A program made the position numbers and the translations under genes. From NCBI GenBank assembly GCA_902495305.1, contig CABUWG010000025.1:1-29323 (forward strand): 29,323 nt of DNA, in the 5' to 3' direction. Shown here piece by piece: positions 1-9,300 of this stretch (position 1 is its first letter; each line of letters opens with the position of its first letter). The DNA comes from an uncultured Pseudomonadota bacterium. Lineage in GTDB: Bacteria; Pseudomonadota; Alphaproteobacteria; RF32; CAG-239. The notes beneath the pieces were generated by a model. That model ran no database searches and was not told where the DNA came from. It saw only the letters and a program-made list of their open reading frames with translations.

Positions 1-758
1 AATGCGGATTTTATACGAGCCAATTCTTCCGACGCTTTTCCATACCGATTAATCAGTGGTTCCAATTCCTCTATCTTCTCTACTATCCGTTTTTGTTCTG
101 CCAACGGTGGTAAAGGAATCATGAGATTATATAAACTAGATGAATTTAGCGTTTTTCCCTTAATCGCCTCTTTTGTATCCGTCGTCAATGTAGTTAAATA
201 AGGCAGAACCTTATATAAATATTTAGTTGTATTTTTCTCTATATCTATAAAAGGGAAAATGGATACTATGGCCTCATTATGAAAAGCATCCATTCCTAAT
301 ATCGAAACTTTACCTATAGTTAATTTAAAACTCATGAGCAAAGTACCTTGTCGCGAAATTCTATTCTTAAATACCTCTATATTGGCCTTTTCTGATACTC
401 CTTCTTTTGTTGAATTAATTACTTCTCCATCTATCAAATCAGCAATAGATACCCAAGGATAATTTTTTTCCCAATATTCAAAATCGTTGCGTGATGGTGT
501 TTTTCCCATAGGAAAATCAGCAATATCTCCTAATTTTACCCACATCCATGTATCCGGAATTTTAAACGGTGTTTCTGCGGAATTTATACGACCGTTTTTT
601 TTCTGCGATTTTATTTTTCCTTCTTTAATCAGCTTATTCTTTTCAGCTTGAATCCGCTCATACAGTAGGCTTGCCGGTTCGTCTGACGGATCTTGTGAAA
701 CGAGACGACCAGATATTGCGAGCTGCAGTATAGAATTTTTAAGATCAATTGCTTTCAT
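1..758 (-). CDS. hsdS: Type I restriction-modification specificity subunit HsdS, partial
   Basis: DNA-recognition subunit of a type I restriction-modification complex. The gene enters from the right at 758 and is cut by the window edge, leaving about 252 N-terminal codons. Translation begins MKAIDLKNSILQLAISGRL and continues into a first target-recognition domain (IPDTWMWVKLGDIADF near residue 65; PWVSIADL near 100). Close to the cut it shows IPLPPLAEQKRIVEKIEELE, the hallmark of the conserved helix after an HsdS recognition domain. Only the first recognition half is therefore present. The ATG directly follows the hsdM TAA with no spacer (TAAATG), so translation is coupled. The recognised DNA sequence cannot be read from this half. 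Confidence 0.93.
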   Translation of the reverse strand, partial: MKAIDLKNSILQLAISGRLVSQDPSDEPASLLYERIQAEKNKLIKEGKIKSQKKNGRINSAETPFKIPDTWMWVKLGDIADFPMGKTPSRNDFEYWEKNYPWVSIADLIDGEVINSTKEGVSEKANIEVFKNRISRQGTLLMSFKLTIGKVSILGMDAFHNEAIVSIFPFIDIEKNTTKYLYKVLPYLTTLTTDTKEAIKGKTLNSSSLYNLMIPLPPLAEQKRIVEKIEELEPLINRYGKASEELARIKSA

Positions 759-2216
759 TTAATTTATTCCTAATATTTTTTTAATTTGAGTAATTACTTC
801 CGACATTTCAGTTTCTAACGCGGCTTTTTGTTGTTCAAACTGTTCAAACAGCTCCTTTGGTTCCAGTATAACGTTTTCTATCGTTGGATAGCCGCAAAGA
901 TCTAAATTAAAATTCCTAGTTTTCAATTCTTCAAATGAATATTTTTTCGCTTTATCAAAGCCATCTTCTTGAATTTCTTGTCTATTATTCCACCATTCTC
1001 TAACAGGATCAAAGTGTTCTAGTTGCATCGGTTTTGTTTTATTAAAAGCTTTTATGCCCTCAGGCATGTCTAATCTATAGAACCATGTTTCTTTAGTTTG
1101 ACCTTTTTTATCAAAGAACAGAAGGTTTGTATTAATGCTAGTGTATGGCGCAAAAACGCTTTTTGGTAATCTGATGACCGTATGTAAATTACATTTTGTG
1201 AGTAATTCTTCTTTAATGCGAGTTTTAGCACCACCTTCTCCGAATAGTGCACCGTCAGGTAGAACCATAGCGCATCTTCCTGTATTTTTAAGCAGTTTAA
1301 TAATAAGTACTAAAAACAGATCGGCTGTTTCTTTTGTCCTGACATGTGCCGGAAAATTAGATTCTATTCCATCTTCTTCTTCGCCGCCAAATGGTGGATT
1401 AGTCAGAATTATATCTACCTTATCTTTTTCAGAATAATCACTTAATGGACGAGCCAAACTGCCGTTTATAAAGTGTTTAATATTTGGTGCGTCTATTCCG
1501 TGTAAAATCATATTTGTTGTACAAAGAATATATGGAAGCTGTTTCTTTTCCCAACCCATAATACAGTCGTGTAGCGTATTAAAAGCTTGACCTGTTTTTA
1601 ATTGAGGATTTAGATACTTAACGGCAGAAGCCAAAAATCCGCCAGTACCGCATGCTGGGTCTAAGATTTTCTCGCCTAATTTTGGAGCCGTCATTTCCAC
1701 CATAAACTGAGTAACAGCACGTGGAGTATAGAACTCTCCAGAATGTTTATTATTTTGAAGGTCTTTTAATAATTGTTCATAAATATCCCCAAATAAATGT
1801 TTGTCGGTCCCTTTATTAAAATCAATTTCATCTATCTTATTGATAACCTGACGAAGTAATTGTCCAGATTTCATATAATTATGAGTATCTTCAAAAACAG
1901 ATCGGACCATAGCAGCATTTGGATCAGAAATATCTAATTGTTTAAGTCCAGGGAACAGTTCTTTATTTACAAAATCTAGCAACTCTTCGCCAGTTATACC
2001 TTCATCATTCTCTGCCCATGAAGACCATTTTAATTTTTCGGGAATTGGAGATACGTAATCATCGTTGATAAGAATATTTTCTTTTTCTCTATCGGAAAAG
2101 ATTTTTAAAAATAGCATCCAAGTAAGTTGTCCCAGTCTTTGAGCATCGCCATCGACGCCAGGGTCTTTACGCATAATTTTTTGAATGGATTTTACAATTT
2201 GGCTTACATTTGACAT
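759..2216 (-). CDS. hsdM: Type I restriction-modification DNA methyltransferase HsdM
   Basis: N6-adenine methyltransferase subunit of the type I complex; with HsdS it protects host DNA. The 485-aa product has an HsdM N-terminal helical region (about 1-130), the SAM-binding motif I DPACGTGG at about 186-193 and the catalytic NPPF at about 273-276, and normal family length. An in-frame ATG at 2231 would add five residues, but it lies inside the end of hsdR. I prefer the ATG at 2216 because a GGAGG sits eight bases upstream and it starts one base after the hsdR TAG (2218-2220). The gene lies between hsdR and hsdS in one operon and looks intact. Confidence 0.95.
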   Translation of the reverse strand: MSNVSQIVKSIQKIMRKDPGVDGDAQRLGQLTWMLFLKIFSDREKENILINDDYVSPIPEKLKWSSWAENDEGITGEELLDFVNKELFPGLKQLDISDPNAAMVRSVFEDTHNYMKSGQLLRQVINKIDEIDFNKGTDKHLFGDIYEQLLKDLQNNKHSGEFYTPRAVTQFMVEMTAPKLGEKILDPACGTGGFLASAVKYLNPQLKTGQAFNTLHDCIMGWEKKQLPYILCTTNMILHGIDAPNIKHFINGSLARPLSDYSEKDKVDIILTNPPFGGEEEDGIESNFPAHVRTKETADLFLVLIIKLLKNTGRCAMVLPDGALFGEGGAKTRIKEELLTKCNLHTVIRLPKSVFAPYTSINTNLLFFDKKGQTKETWFYRLDMPEGIKAFNKTKPMQLEHFDPVREWWNNRQEIQEDGFDKAKKYSFEELKTRNFNLDLCGYPTIENVILEPKELFEQFEQQKAALETEMSEVITQIKKILGIN

Positions 2217-2217
2217 T

Positions 2218-4575
2218 CTATTTGCCTCCATACATCAAACGTTCTAATTTTTCTATAGTATTTAAATATTCTTCATTACCGCCGATTTTTCCAAATAATT
2301 CTACAGGCCTACCGAACTTTTTCTCAAAATCTGGGGTTTCTAAAGTTTTTCTATCTTCAAACGCATAAATTCCGAATTCTACATACTTAGATAATACATC
2401 AATATAAAAATCTTTCTTTCCATCAGGTAGTTGTGCTAAAAATTCTTTACAAAAATCAGCACGTTGAAAACGCGTTATAGGTTCAATATCGTAAGTATTT
2501 TTAAGAATTATATCAAAAATATCAATATCTGCTGGATATATAGCCTTTAATTCTTTTATAATTAAACCCTCATCAATCAAATGTTTTATAAAAGCCGTCT
2601 TCTTACGAGCCCCCATCCATGCAGACCGAAAAGAATCCTCCGTATCATATCGTTTCAATATGAAATTTTTATAATAATCCTGTATATTCTCGCTTATAAG
2701 CTTTCCATTTTCATCTAACCACTGAACTCTTTTGTCTACAATAGATACAGGAACATCATCAATTACATATTTATTATTTTGTGGTTCTTCATCAATAACT
2801 TCACCACCTTCCCATTCTCCTTCTGATATTTCTTCTGGATCTTCTTCTATAGTCCATTCATCCGGTTCATCGTTTGGTTCTTCAACATCAGCACCAGCTA
2901 CAACTTTTATTTCTGTCGGATAACCATCAAATTCTGGATCTGCGAATAATTTTGTCGCCTTACGAAAATCCATGATAGTGAAGTAATATTTCTGATATTC
3001 TTCATTTACACGCGTTCCTCGGCCTATAATCTGTTTAAATTCTGTCATTGAGTTTACTGTTCTATCAAGGACAATCAACTTACAGAGCTTTGCATCTACA
3101 CCAGTTGTCATAAGTCGAGACGTAACAGCAATAACCGGATATTTTTCATCCAACGCAATAAAATTATCTAACTCTTGTTTCCCTTCTAAATTGTCACCGG
3201 TAATCTGCATAACATACTTACTATTCTCTTTCATCAGATCATCGGCAACCTTTGCTATAGCATTTCTCATTCGCATAGCATGATTAATATTTTCACAAAA
3301 GATAATTGTTTTTGCATATGGATCATTTTCACGCAGAAATTTTATAACACATTTTGCCACACATTCTGTTCTAGCATTGAGTATTATATCTTTATCGTAA
3401 TCTTTTTCCGTATATTCCTTATCAGGAATCTCATTACCATATTTATCCAATTTTCCAAATTCTGGTCTCCACCCCAAGTCCTTATCTAATATTACCCTCA
3501 TTACTTTATAAGGAGCGAGAAAGCCATCAGCGATACCTTCTTTTAAGGAGTATGTATAAATAGGTTTACCAAAATACTGACTTGTAGAAATATCTCTATC
3601 TTCTTTTGGTGTGGCGGTCATACCTATTTGAGTTGCTGAACTAAAATATTTTAGAATTTCATGCCATGATGAATTTTCTTTGGCAGAGCCACGGTGACAT
3701 TCATCAACAATTATTAAATCAAAGAAATCTTGAGAAAACTGCTTATATATATTTTTCTCTTCTTCTGTTCCCGTTACTGCTTGATACAGAGATAAATATA
3801 TTTCATAAGCCTTATCAACGCTCCTATTTTCTATCTTTGTCATAGCATTACCAAATGGTGCAAAATCTTGGACTTTTGTCTGATCTATTAAAATATTCCT
3901 ATCAGCCAAAAATAAAATACGTTTTTTTTGCTTAGATTTCCACAAACGCCAGATAATCTGAAATGCAGTATAGGTCTTTCCTGTTCCTGTAGCCATCACT
4001 AAAAGAATACGCTTTTCACCGCGAATCACCGCTTCTACAGTTTTGTTAATAGCATTTCTCTGGTAATATCTTGGTTCTTTACCAGAAGTATCTACATAAT
4101 AATCTGATAAAATATTATTACCTTCTGTTTGGGAAATTTGTTTCGCTTGCTTATATCTTTCCCACAATTCTTCAGGTGTCGGGAACTCGTTAATTGCTAA
4201 TTCTCGTTCTTTTCCTGTTAGAAAATCATGTTCATAAAAACCTTTACCATTTGAGCTATATGCAAAAGGAACATTCAAACATTCTGCGTATGCCATACCT
4301 TGTTGTAATCCATCACTCACATCTTTATGAAATTTTTTTGCTTCTACAATTGCTATAGGAAAATTCGGCTTATAAAAAAGCAAATAATCAGCTTTTTTTC
4401 TTTTACCTTTGCGGATTTCTTTATCTTTTACCATTATTCTGCCATTAGTGAATAGGTACTCCATTCTTATTTGGGTTTCAGAATGCCATCCTTTATTAGT
4501 AATAGCAGGTGTAATCTCGATACGTTTTGTATCTTCCTCAGATAAATTTTTATATTTTACATAAACATCATTCAT
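2218..4575 (-). CDS. hsdR: Type I restriction endonuclease/translocase subunit HsdR
   Basis: ATP-driven DNA translocase and endonuclease of the type I complex. The 785-aa product has an N-terminal HSDR_N nuclease region with D63 and E78-A-K80 (PD-(D/E)xK type), then a superfamily 2 helicase core with ATGTGKT at about 195-201 and DECH at 291-294. Motif VI (QIIGRGTR) lies near 520. A strongly acidic linker follows, then a C-terminal EcoEI_R-like domain. The length suits the EcoEI-like branch rather than the roughly 1000-aa EcoR124 type. A GTG at 4587 is possible, but the ATG at 4575 overlaps the stop of the upstream regulator gene as ATGA and gives coupled translation. All catalytic residues I can check are present. 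Confidence 0.94.
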   Translation of the reverse strand: MNDVYVKYKNLSEEDTKRIEITPAITNKGWHSETQIRMEYLFTNGRIMVKDKEIRKGKRKKADYLLFYKPNFPIAIVEAKKFHKDVSDGLQQGMAYAECLNVPFAYSSNGKGFYEHDFLTGKERELAINEFPTPEELWERYKQAKQISQTEGNNILSDYYVDTSGKEPRYYQRNAINKTVEAVIRGEKRILLVMATGTGKTYTAFQIIWRLWKSKQKKRILFLADRNILIDQTKVQDFAPFGNAMTKIENRSVDKAYEIYLSLYQAVTGTEEEKNIYKQFSQDFFDLIIVDECHRGSAKENSSWHEILKYFSSATQIGMTATPKEDRDISTSQYFGKPIYTYSLKEGIADGFLAPYKVMRVILDKDLGWRPEFGKLDKYGNEIPDKEYTEKDYDKDIILNARTECVAKCVIKFLRENDPYAKTIIFCENINHAMRMRNAIAKVADDLMKENSKYVMQITGDNLEGKQELDNFIALDEKYPVIAVTSRLMTTGVDAKLCKLIVLDRTVNSMTEFKQIIGRGTRVNEEYQKYYFTIMDFRKATKLFADPEFDGYPTEIKVVAGADVEEPNDEPDEWTIEEDPEEISEGEWEGGEVIDEEPQNNKYVIDDVPVSIVDKRVQWLDENGKLISENIQDYYKNFILKRYDTEDSFRSAWMGARKKTAFIKHLIDEGLIIKELKAIYPADIDIFDIILKNTYDIEPITRFQRADFCKEFLAQLPDGKKDFYIDVLSKYVEFGIYAFEDRKTLETPDFEKKFGRPVELFGKIGGNEEYLNTIEKLERLMYGGK

Positions 4576-5522
4576 AATGTTTTCCACATCTTTCTTTCAT
4601 CAAAATCTTCCGGTTGAATGACCTTTACATGTTTACCCCATGTGTAAAGATGCCAATCCATTTCAAGTGCGCCACCGGCACGGAATTTTACGGTTAAGGT
4701 ACCGTCCGGATTGCGGATTGCTTCTTGCCTCGGATGAAATGTATATTGAGCCGCGGAATCTGCAACTTCTGCATCAAACAGCCATTCAACATCAAATGGT
4801 TTTTCTTGGTAAACCCCAAAGGCTTGTTCGCTGAATTCCTTAAGCGAGAAATGAGGATCGCGCTTGAAGTATGTATTTAAGACTTCAATTTCCTTGATTT
4901 TATTCAGGTTAAAGTGACACATCTTGCGCTTTGTTGGATCCCAAGCAATAAGGTAGTGTTTATTTCCATACAAAAAGCCATAAGGGTACAACTCGCGCCA
5001 GTCCTTGTTGTGCGCAGAATCATATTTTATTTTAATGCGGTTGCACGCAATAATTGCGTACCTGAGTTGTTTTAAGTGCTCGGTGTTGATGATAATCTTT
5101 GGTCCGGGCCGGAAAGCGTAACCTTCAGCTTCCAAAAGTGCTTCGGCATCCGGTTCGATCCTGTTTGTGGCATCTTTACCGATGATGGCTTTTATTTTAT
5201 GTAAAACAGTATCAACGTAGTGCGCATCTAGTATACTTTTTGTTGCCAAAAGTTTTGAAGCATTTTGCAAGGCGTGGATCTCTTCCATAGAAAAATTGAC
5301 CATTTCGCGGCCGGTCCCCTTAGGCAAATACCAACGTTTTGTATTATAACGACCGTTAATTTCTTTTAATTGAGGGTATTTATCGGCGATGGAATCTTTC
5401 ATACGAACCGCTGTCCGGAGAGAGACATCATACTTTTCCATGATGTCTTTAAGAGAAACGCCGTCATCTGTGTCCTGCATCCACAAAATCAGGTCATTGA
5501 GCGTCTGCGTTTTTTTATACAT
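4572..5522 (-). CDS. WYL-domain transcriptional regulator, first gene of the hsd operon
   Basis: Predicted DNA-binding regulator of 316 aa. Residues about 1-65 form a winged helix-turn-helix (VSLKDIMEKYDVSLRTAVR). Residues about 145-215 form a WYL domain, with GNKHYLIAW at about 186-194 and a preceding Y180-Y181-G182. Residues about 240-316 look like the WCX C-terminal extension. WYL proteins often control defence genes and are thought to sense nucleic-acid or nucleotide ligands. The gene leads the hsdRMS operon, so it probably controls its own operon. The start at 5522 has GGAG seven bases upstream (5530-5533 on the plus strand). Whether it represses or activates cannot be told from sequence. 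Confidence 0.9.
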   Translation of the reverse strand: MYKKTQTLNDLILWMQDTDDGVSLKDIMEKYDVSLRTAVRMKDSIADKYPQLKEINGRYNTKRWYLPKGTGREMVNFSMEEIHALQNASKLLATKSILDAHYVDTVLHKIKAIIGKDATNRIEPDAEALLEAEGYAFRPGPKIIINTEHLKQLRYAIIACNRIKIKYDSAHNKDWRELYPYGFLYGNKHYLIAWDPTKRKMCHFNLNKIKEIEVLNTYFKRDPHFSLKEFSEQAFGVYQEKPFDVEWLFDAEVADSAAQYTFHPRQEAIRNPDGTLTVKFRAGGALEMDWHLYTWGKHVKVIQPEDFDERKMWKTL

Positions 5523-5553
5523 GTTCCGGCTCCATTCTTACTTTAGCTGGCAC

Positions 5554-5583
5554 ATTATACTCGATTCTTTTTTCAAATGTCAA
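5554..5583 (-). promoter_or_regulatory. Near-consensus sigma70-type promoter of the WYL-hsdRMS operon
   Basis: Read on the minus strand, the -35 is TTGACA (5578-5583) and the -10 is TATAAT (5554-5559), both exact consensus, with an 18-bp spacer. The predicted transcript starts about 25 bases before the regulator ATG. It is the strongest promoter match in the window. Confidence 0.85.
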
Positions 5584-5596
5584 TATGGACATGACA
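5578..5596. promoter_or_regulatory. Inverted repeat overlapping the -35, candidate operator
   Basis: TGTCA (5578-5582) and TGACA (5592-5596) form perfect 5-bp arms with a 9-base centre. The left arm lies inside the -35 hexamer. The position suits a repressor site, plausibly for the WYL protein encoded just downstream. This is inference from position and symmetry only. Confidence 0.4.
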
Positions 5597-5631
5597 AAAA
5601 TTGGCAGGAATTTTAAATTTCAAAAAAGCAA

Positions 5632-5748
5632 TTACTCATACAGCCCTTGTTCAATGCAAGGTTCTTTTACGAATGGGTTCGGGTTTCCTTGGATTTCCTC
5701 AATACGCTTGGCTCGGGTGCATTCCCATGGTGTGACCAGATATCCTAG
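5632..5748 (-). pseudogene. C-terminal relic of an EndA-type (endonuclease I) nuclease
   Basis: The last 38 or so codons of a 70-codon minus-strand frame (5632-5844) read PWECTRAKRIEEIQGNPNPF followed by VKEPC. This matches the conserved C-terminal end of endonuclease I proteins (WEC-x-R-xx-RI-xx-QGN-x-NP-F/Y-V, then a Cys). A full EndA is over 200 aa and its catalytic core lies upstream. Here the sequence upstream of about 5748 shows no EndA similarity that I can see, so I call a truncated relic. The junction lies beside a perfect palindrome (5750-5766). A short intact protein of another kind that borrowed this tail is less likely. Confidence 0.7.
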
Positions 5749-5749
5749 C

Positions 5750-5766
5750 CACGATGGGCCATCGTG
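5750..5766. repeat. Perfect 17-bp palindrome at the endA breakpoint
   Basis: CACGATGG (5750-5757), one central G, then CCATCGTG (5759-5766): 8-bp perfect arms. It abuts the point where EndA similarity stops. It may be a recombination or insertion scar; it is not followed by a T-run, so it is not a terminator. Confidence 0.6.
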
Positions 5767-5943
5767 ACGGGCTATGCTATACCCGATGTTAACAACAAAC
5801 GCAAGGGATTTGTGAATTTTTTCGACAACTCCTGCGCTGGACATCTACATTTTACTGGCAGACATCCCCACCGGAATTAGAATTATACAAATAAAAAAAG
5901 GATTACAACCGCACCAAGGCAAACAGAAGTCAAAAAATGGCAC

Positions 5944-5958
5944 AACGAGGCTGTATCA
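5944..5958. repeat. Left copy of a 15-bp direct repeat flanking the Druantia-like block
   Basis: AACGAGGCTGTATCA at 5944-5958 recurs exactly and in the same orientation at 16039-16053. The two copies bracket the small divergent gene and both giant defence genes. They could be attachment-site or insertion scars. In a window of this size one chance 15-mer repeat is not very unlikely, so only its placement makes it interesting. Confidence 0.5.
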
Positions 5959-5988
5959 TGTCAAAAATTGTCAGAGTTTAGATTTTTT

Positions 5989-6201
5989 CTACCAATCTCG
6001 TTCTTCATCTTCGCGTTCCCAACTCAGATTTCCATGTTCATTTATGGAATTGCGTTGGCCGTCATCGTAATTATCGCGCTCGATCTCTCCGGATCGGATA
6101 TAATCTTCTGCGGTGGGTTCTTGATTAAATGGACTGCGCCTTCTTGGTTGTTCGTTTGATTGATTCATAATTCCAAAAAACAATTCACTAAAAAATCCCA
6201 T
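5989..6201 (-). CDS. Small acidic hypothetical protein, divergent from druH
   Basis: Product of 70 aa starting MGFFSELFFGIMNQSNEQPR, followed by a highly polar, Asp/Glu/Arg-rich tail ending EREDEERDW. I recognise no family, no membrane helix and no helix-turn-helix. The first 12 residues are hydrophobic and amphipathic, and the rest is probably disordered. I chose the ATG at 6201 because AGGAAC (6208-6213 on the plus strand) lies just upstream, and because the predicted promoter starts transcription near 6226, below the in-frame start at 6234. It sits inside the direct repeats with the Druantia-like pair. A role in that system is possible but unproven. Confidence 0.6.
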   Translation of the reverse strand: MGFFSELFFGIMNQSNEQPRRRSPFNQEPTAEDYIRSGEIERDNYDDGQRNSINEHGNLSWEREDEERDW

Positions 6202-6232
6202 AATAATGTTCCTTTCTTGGTTGTGCAGAGGC

Positions 6233-6261
6233 ATTATATCAGAAAAATTATCTCAAAGCAA
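6233..6261 (-). promoter_or_regulatory. Promoter of the small acidic protein gene
   Basis: On the minus strand, -35 TTGCTT (6256-6261) and a perfect -10 TATAAT (6233-6238) with a 17-bp spacer. The start point would be near 6226, 25 bases before the ATG at 6201. Confidence 0.65.
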
Positions 6262-6313
6262 AAAATAAAAAATATGTGATGACAGTTTATGGCATAACAT
6301 TGTAATTTTATAT

Positions 6314-6342
6314 TTGCATTTTTAAATTGAAACGGCTAAAAT
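6314..6342 (+). promoter_or_regulatory. Promoter of the druH-druE operon
   Basis: -35 TTGCAT (6314-6319), 17-bp spacer, -10 TAAAAT (6337-6342). Transcription would start at about 6349, which is also the first base of the hairpin at 6349-6370. About 50 bp separate it from the divergent promoter at 6233-6261, so one regulator could control both. Confidence 0.6.
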
Positions 6343-6348
6343 ACAAAA

Positions 6349-6370
6349 CGCTCGTTATAAAGAACGAGCG
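6349..6370 (+). promoter_or_regulatory. Perfect hairpin/operator at the 5' end of the druH transcript
   Basis: CGCTCGTT (6349-6356), six-base loop ATAAAG, AACGAGCG (6363-6370): 8-bp perfect arms. It starts at the predicted first transcribed base and ends four bases before the ribosome binding site AAGGA (6374-6378). No T-run follows, so it is not a terminator. It could be a repressor operator, or a 5' mRNA stem that stabilises the transcript or limits ribosome access. Confidence 0.6.
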
Positions 6371-6385
6371 AATAAGGACTTTTTG

Positions 6386-9300
6386 ATGCTATTGGTTGAA
6401 AATGTTTTGCATGAATTTTTAAATGATTTCTTAAATAAAAGAAATCTTCCGTTCCCCGATGGACGGATGCTTTATGCATATCAGATGAATCAACGTGAAT
6501 ATCTTGAATTAAAAGAAAAACTTAATGAACTCTGTCAAAATGAAGAATTAGTTGATTTATTAAGGAATAAAGATTTCTCAAGATGTTTTGTTTTGTATGC
6601 TTCAGAGTGGTGGAAACGTGAATACAGCGGTGGCGTTTGGTCCTGGGAACCTATATTTAAAACCATCTCTAATGATGAAATAAAAACCCATCAAGTTCAG
6701 GTTAGATCAAGAGCTATTACAGAAGCTCTAGAGTATTGGAAATACCGCAATTCACTGGCAACAGGAAAAAAATTCTTAGGTGCTATTATTGCCAATGGTG
6801 GTCTTCCTTCAAAATTTATGCAATCTGACAAGTATTCATCTATTGTTAGAGTCTTGCGCGGAATTCTAAGGTTTGCCGGCGAAAATAATGCTAATGATAA
6901 TGAATTATTTATGCGCACAAAAGAAGCAGTAAAAAAACTGCCGGAAGCAATTAGAAAAGACGAAATATGTGAGTTAATAGCAAATTTAGTCAGTACAATT
7001 ATTAAATTAAAAAGAGATTATGAACTTGAAAAAGAAACGCACCCAGTTCAAATCCTCAATCAACGTTGTCCTTCATGGAAAGAACAATTTCCTTTATTAA
7101 TGGAAGATGCTTCTGTTGAAAAAATGCTCGTTGGGTTTGTTGAAGAAGCGAGTAGAATAAACAGAAACAATGTAAGAGGTAAAATTCCATCCGTAGATCG
7201 AATTTTTGATTTTTCTGAATCTGATCAATTAAAATTTTTATTTACTTTTCCTGAATTTGATGTCTCAGCCGCGTATTTTTCAAAATTTTTTGAAATTTCC
7301 AATGCCGAGGAATTGCCACAAACATTTTATATCAATAATTTAGACCTGAAAAATACTACAGTTGCCATTGTTACAATGCAATTAGGCTCTAGAAAAAAAT
7401 ATAAAATCAAAAAGTTTGATAATAGACTAGATAATGTCCTAAATTCAGTGACAATTTCTCTGTCATCAGCAGATAACAAAATACACTCGAAATTAGTTAC
7501 AATATCAGAAAAACTTGATATCAATGCACCTTTCGTCTTTATAAAAAACGACGATGATACATTAATTTTGAAAAGTAACGGAAGTACATATTTAAGAGAA
7601 AATGAATGTTATATTGCATATAAAACAGGCATTTTTGATCTATCTGAATTTGGAACGCTTGAGCGCACTGTGCATATTGGTAATAGCGAATTGCCTTTGA
7701 TAAAATGTACTTCGGATATCGAAACGGAACAGTTCTTCGTAAAGCTGAATGCTTCTAATCCGTCAAATAATAAGTATTGTTTGGACGGTAATATTATATC
7801 TTACAAGGCTTATCCTCATGTTGCATATAAAGGTGTGCCTGAAGTGGTTTGTTATGATGAAGATGGCAAACGCGTTACAATTGCATCAAAGTATATTACC
7901 TATTACCACAAGGGGACTAATCTTCCTATCACTGATATTCAAAATTTTTCGGGAACTGTAGATATTCATTGTAACCATGGGGATATAGAAAGAGTTTATA
8001 CGGTCACTATATTCCCGGCGGATCTTGAAATAAAATTTGATGTAAGTGATGGGGAATACATAAAATTCAGTGATATGAATTGTATAAAAATTTTGCCTGT
8101 CGTTGATAAAAATGTCCAGTTCACTGAAATAGCTAAAAATGAGTTCAAATTTCATTATTTAGGCCAAAAACCTGATAAAGTATGCTTTAAAATTTATTGG
8201 TACAGTGGTGGCACATCTTTCATTTACATTCCATATCCGTGTATGGGTGTTTCATTTTTTGATGAAAACGGAAAGTGTATAGATCTTTTTAACATTTCTA
8301 TACTGCATCTAATGGATAAAAAAATCAAAATTTATAACAACCTAACGAAATCTGAAAAATATAAATTAGTTTTTAAATTAGAAAGAGCAAATAAAAAAGG
8401 AAAACAAGTAGAAAACTCTCGCCCAATATTTACTTATGATTCATTAACAGAAATTAAATTAATTGACTTTGAAGACAACATTAAGAATTTACTTGGGTAT
8501 TCTGATGACGAAAATGATTTAATCAAAGTTTCCGTACAGCTTAACAATAAGGAAATGGGGTTCATTAGAATTTCTCGCTATGATACCTATTTCGTTTTAG
8601 AAAATAGCACCATTTCTATACCAAGTGATCAATTTAGAATTTATTCTAATGAAATGTTAAAGAATACAAATGTAGTAGCAATTAATTTGCTTGATCCAGA
8701 AGTTCCTGTAATCCCGCTAGCTCAAAATACTGACAGTGGTATATTTACTGGATATTGGAACATTGAAAATCTTGATTCGTCCGCAAATACTTACATGATA
8801 ACATCTGATCAAAAATCAGATATATCTATTAAACCTTTTATTTTATGTAAAGATAAGGCTTTTGAAAGTTTATCTGATTTTCACAAAAAAATTATAATAT
8901 CAGATATTGTATCGGTAAATAGCGGTTCGACAATTACTTGCTCCTCAGATGATTTGGAGACGTATTTAATAAGCGGACTTCATTCTTATAAATCAGAATT
9001 GTGGAAAGATATTGGGGATTTGAAGCAAGTTTTTGCCACTCAGAATATTTCTTTAACCGCTCTTAAATTATGGCAGGTTCTATGTTCCAATGAATTCCTG
9101 TTGGCAAGACTATTATTGTTCTGTTCCTCGGAACGAATCATTATGCAGAAAATAAGAGATGAGCTTATCTCTGTCCCGGCCATCATCTCTTTTGCTACAT
9201 GGGAAGCGGCTATAACTGAATATTTACAATATTTGCGTGAAGCTTTTGCAAAAATTCCAGGTATGGAATCGATGCTGAAAAGTATGATATCAGAACAATT

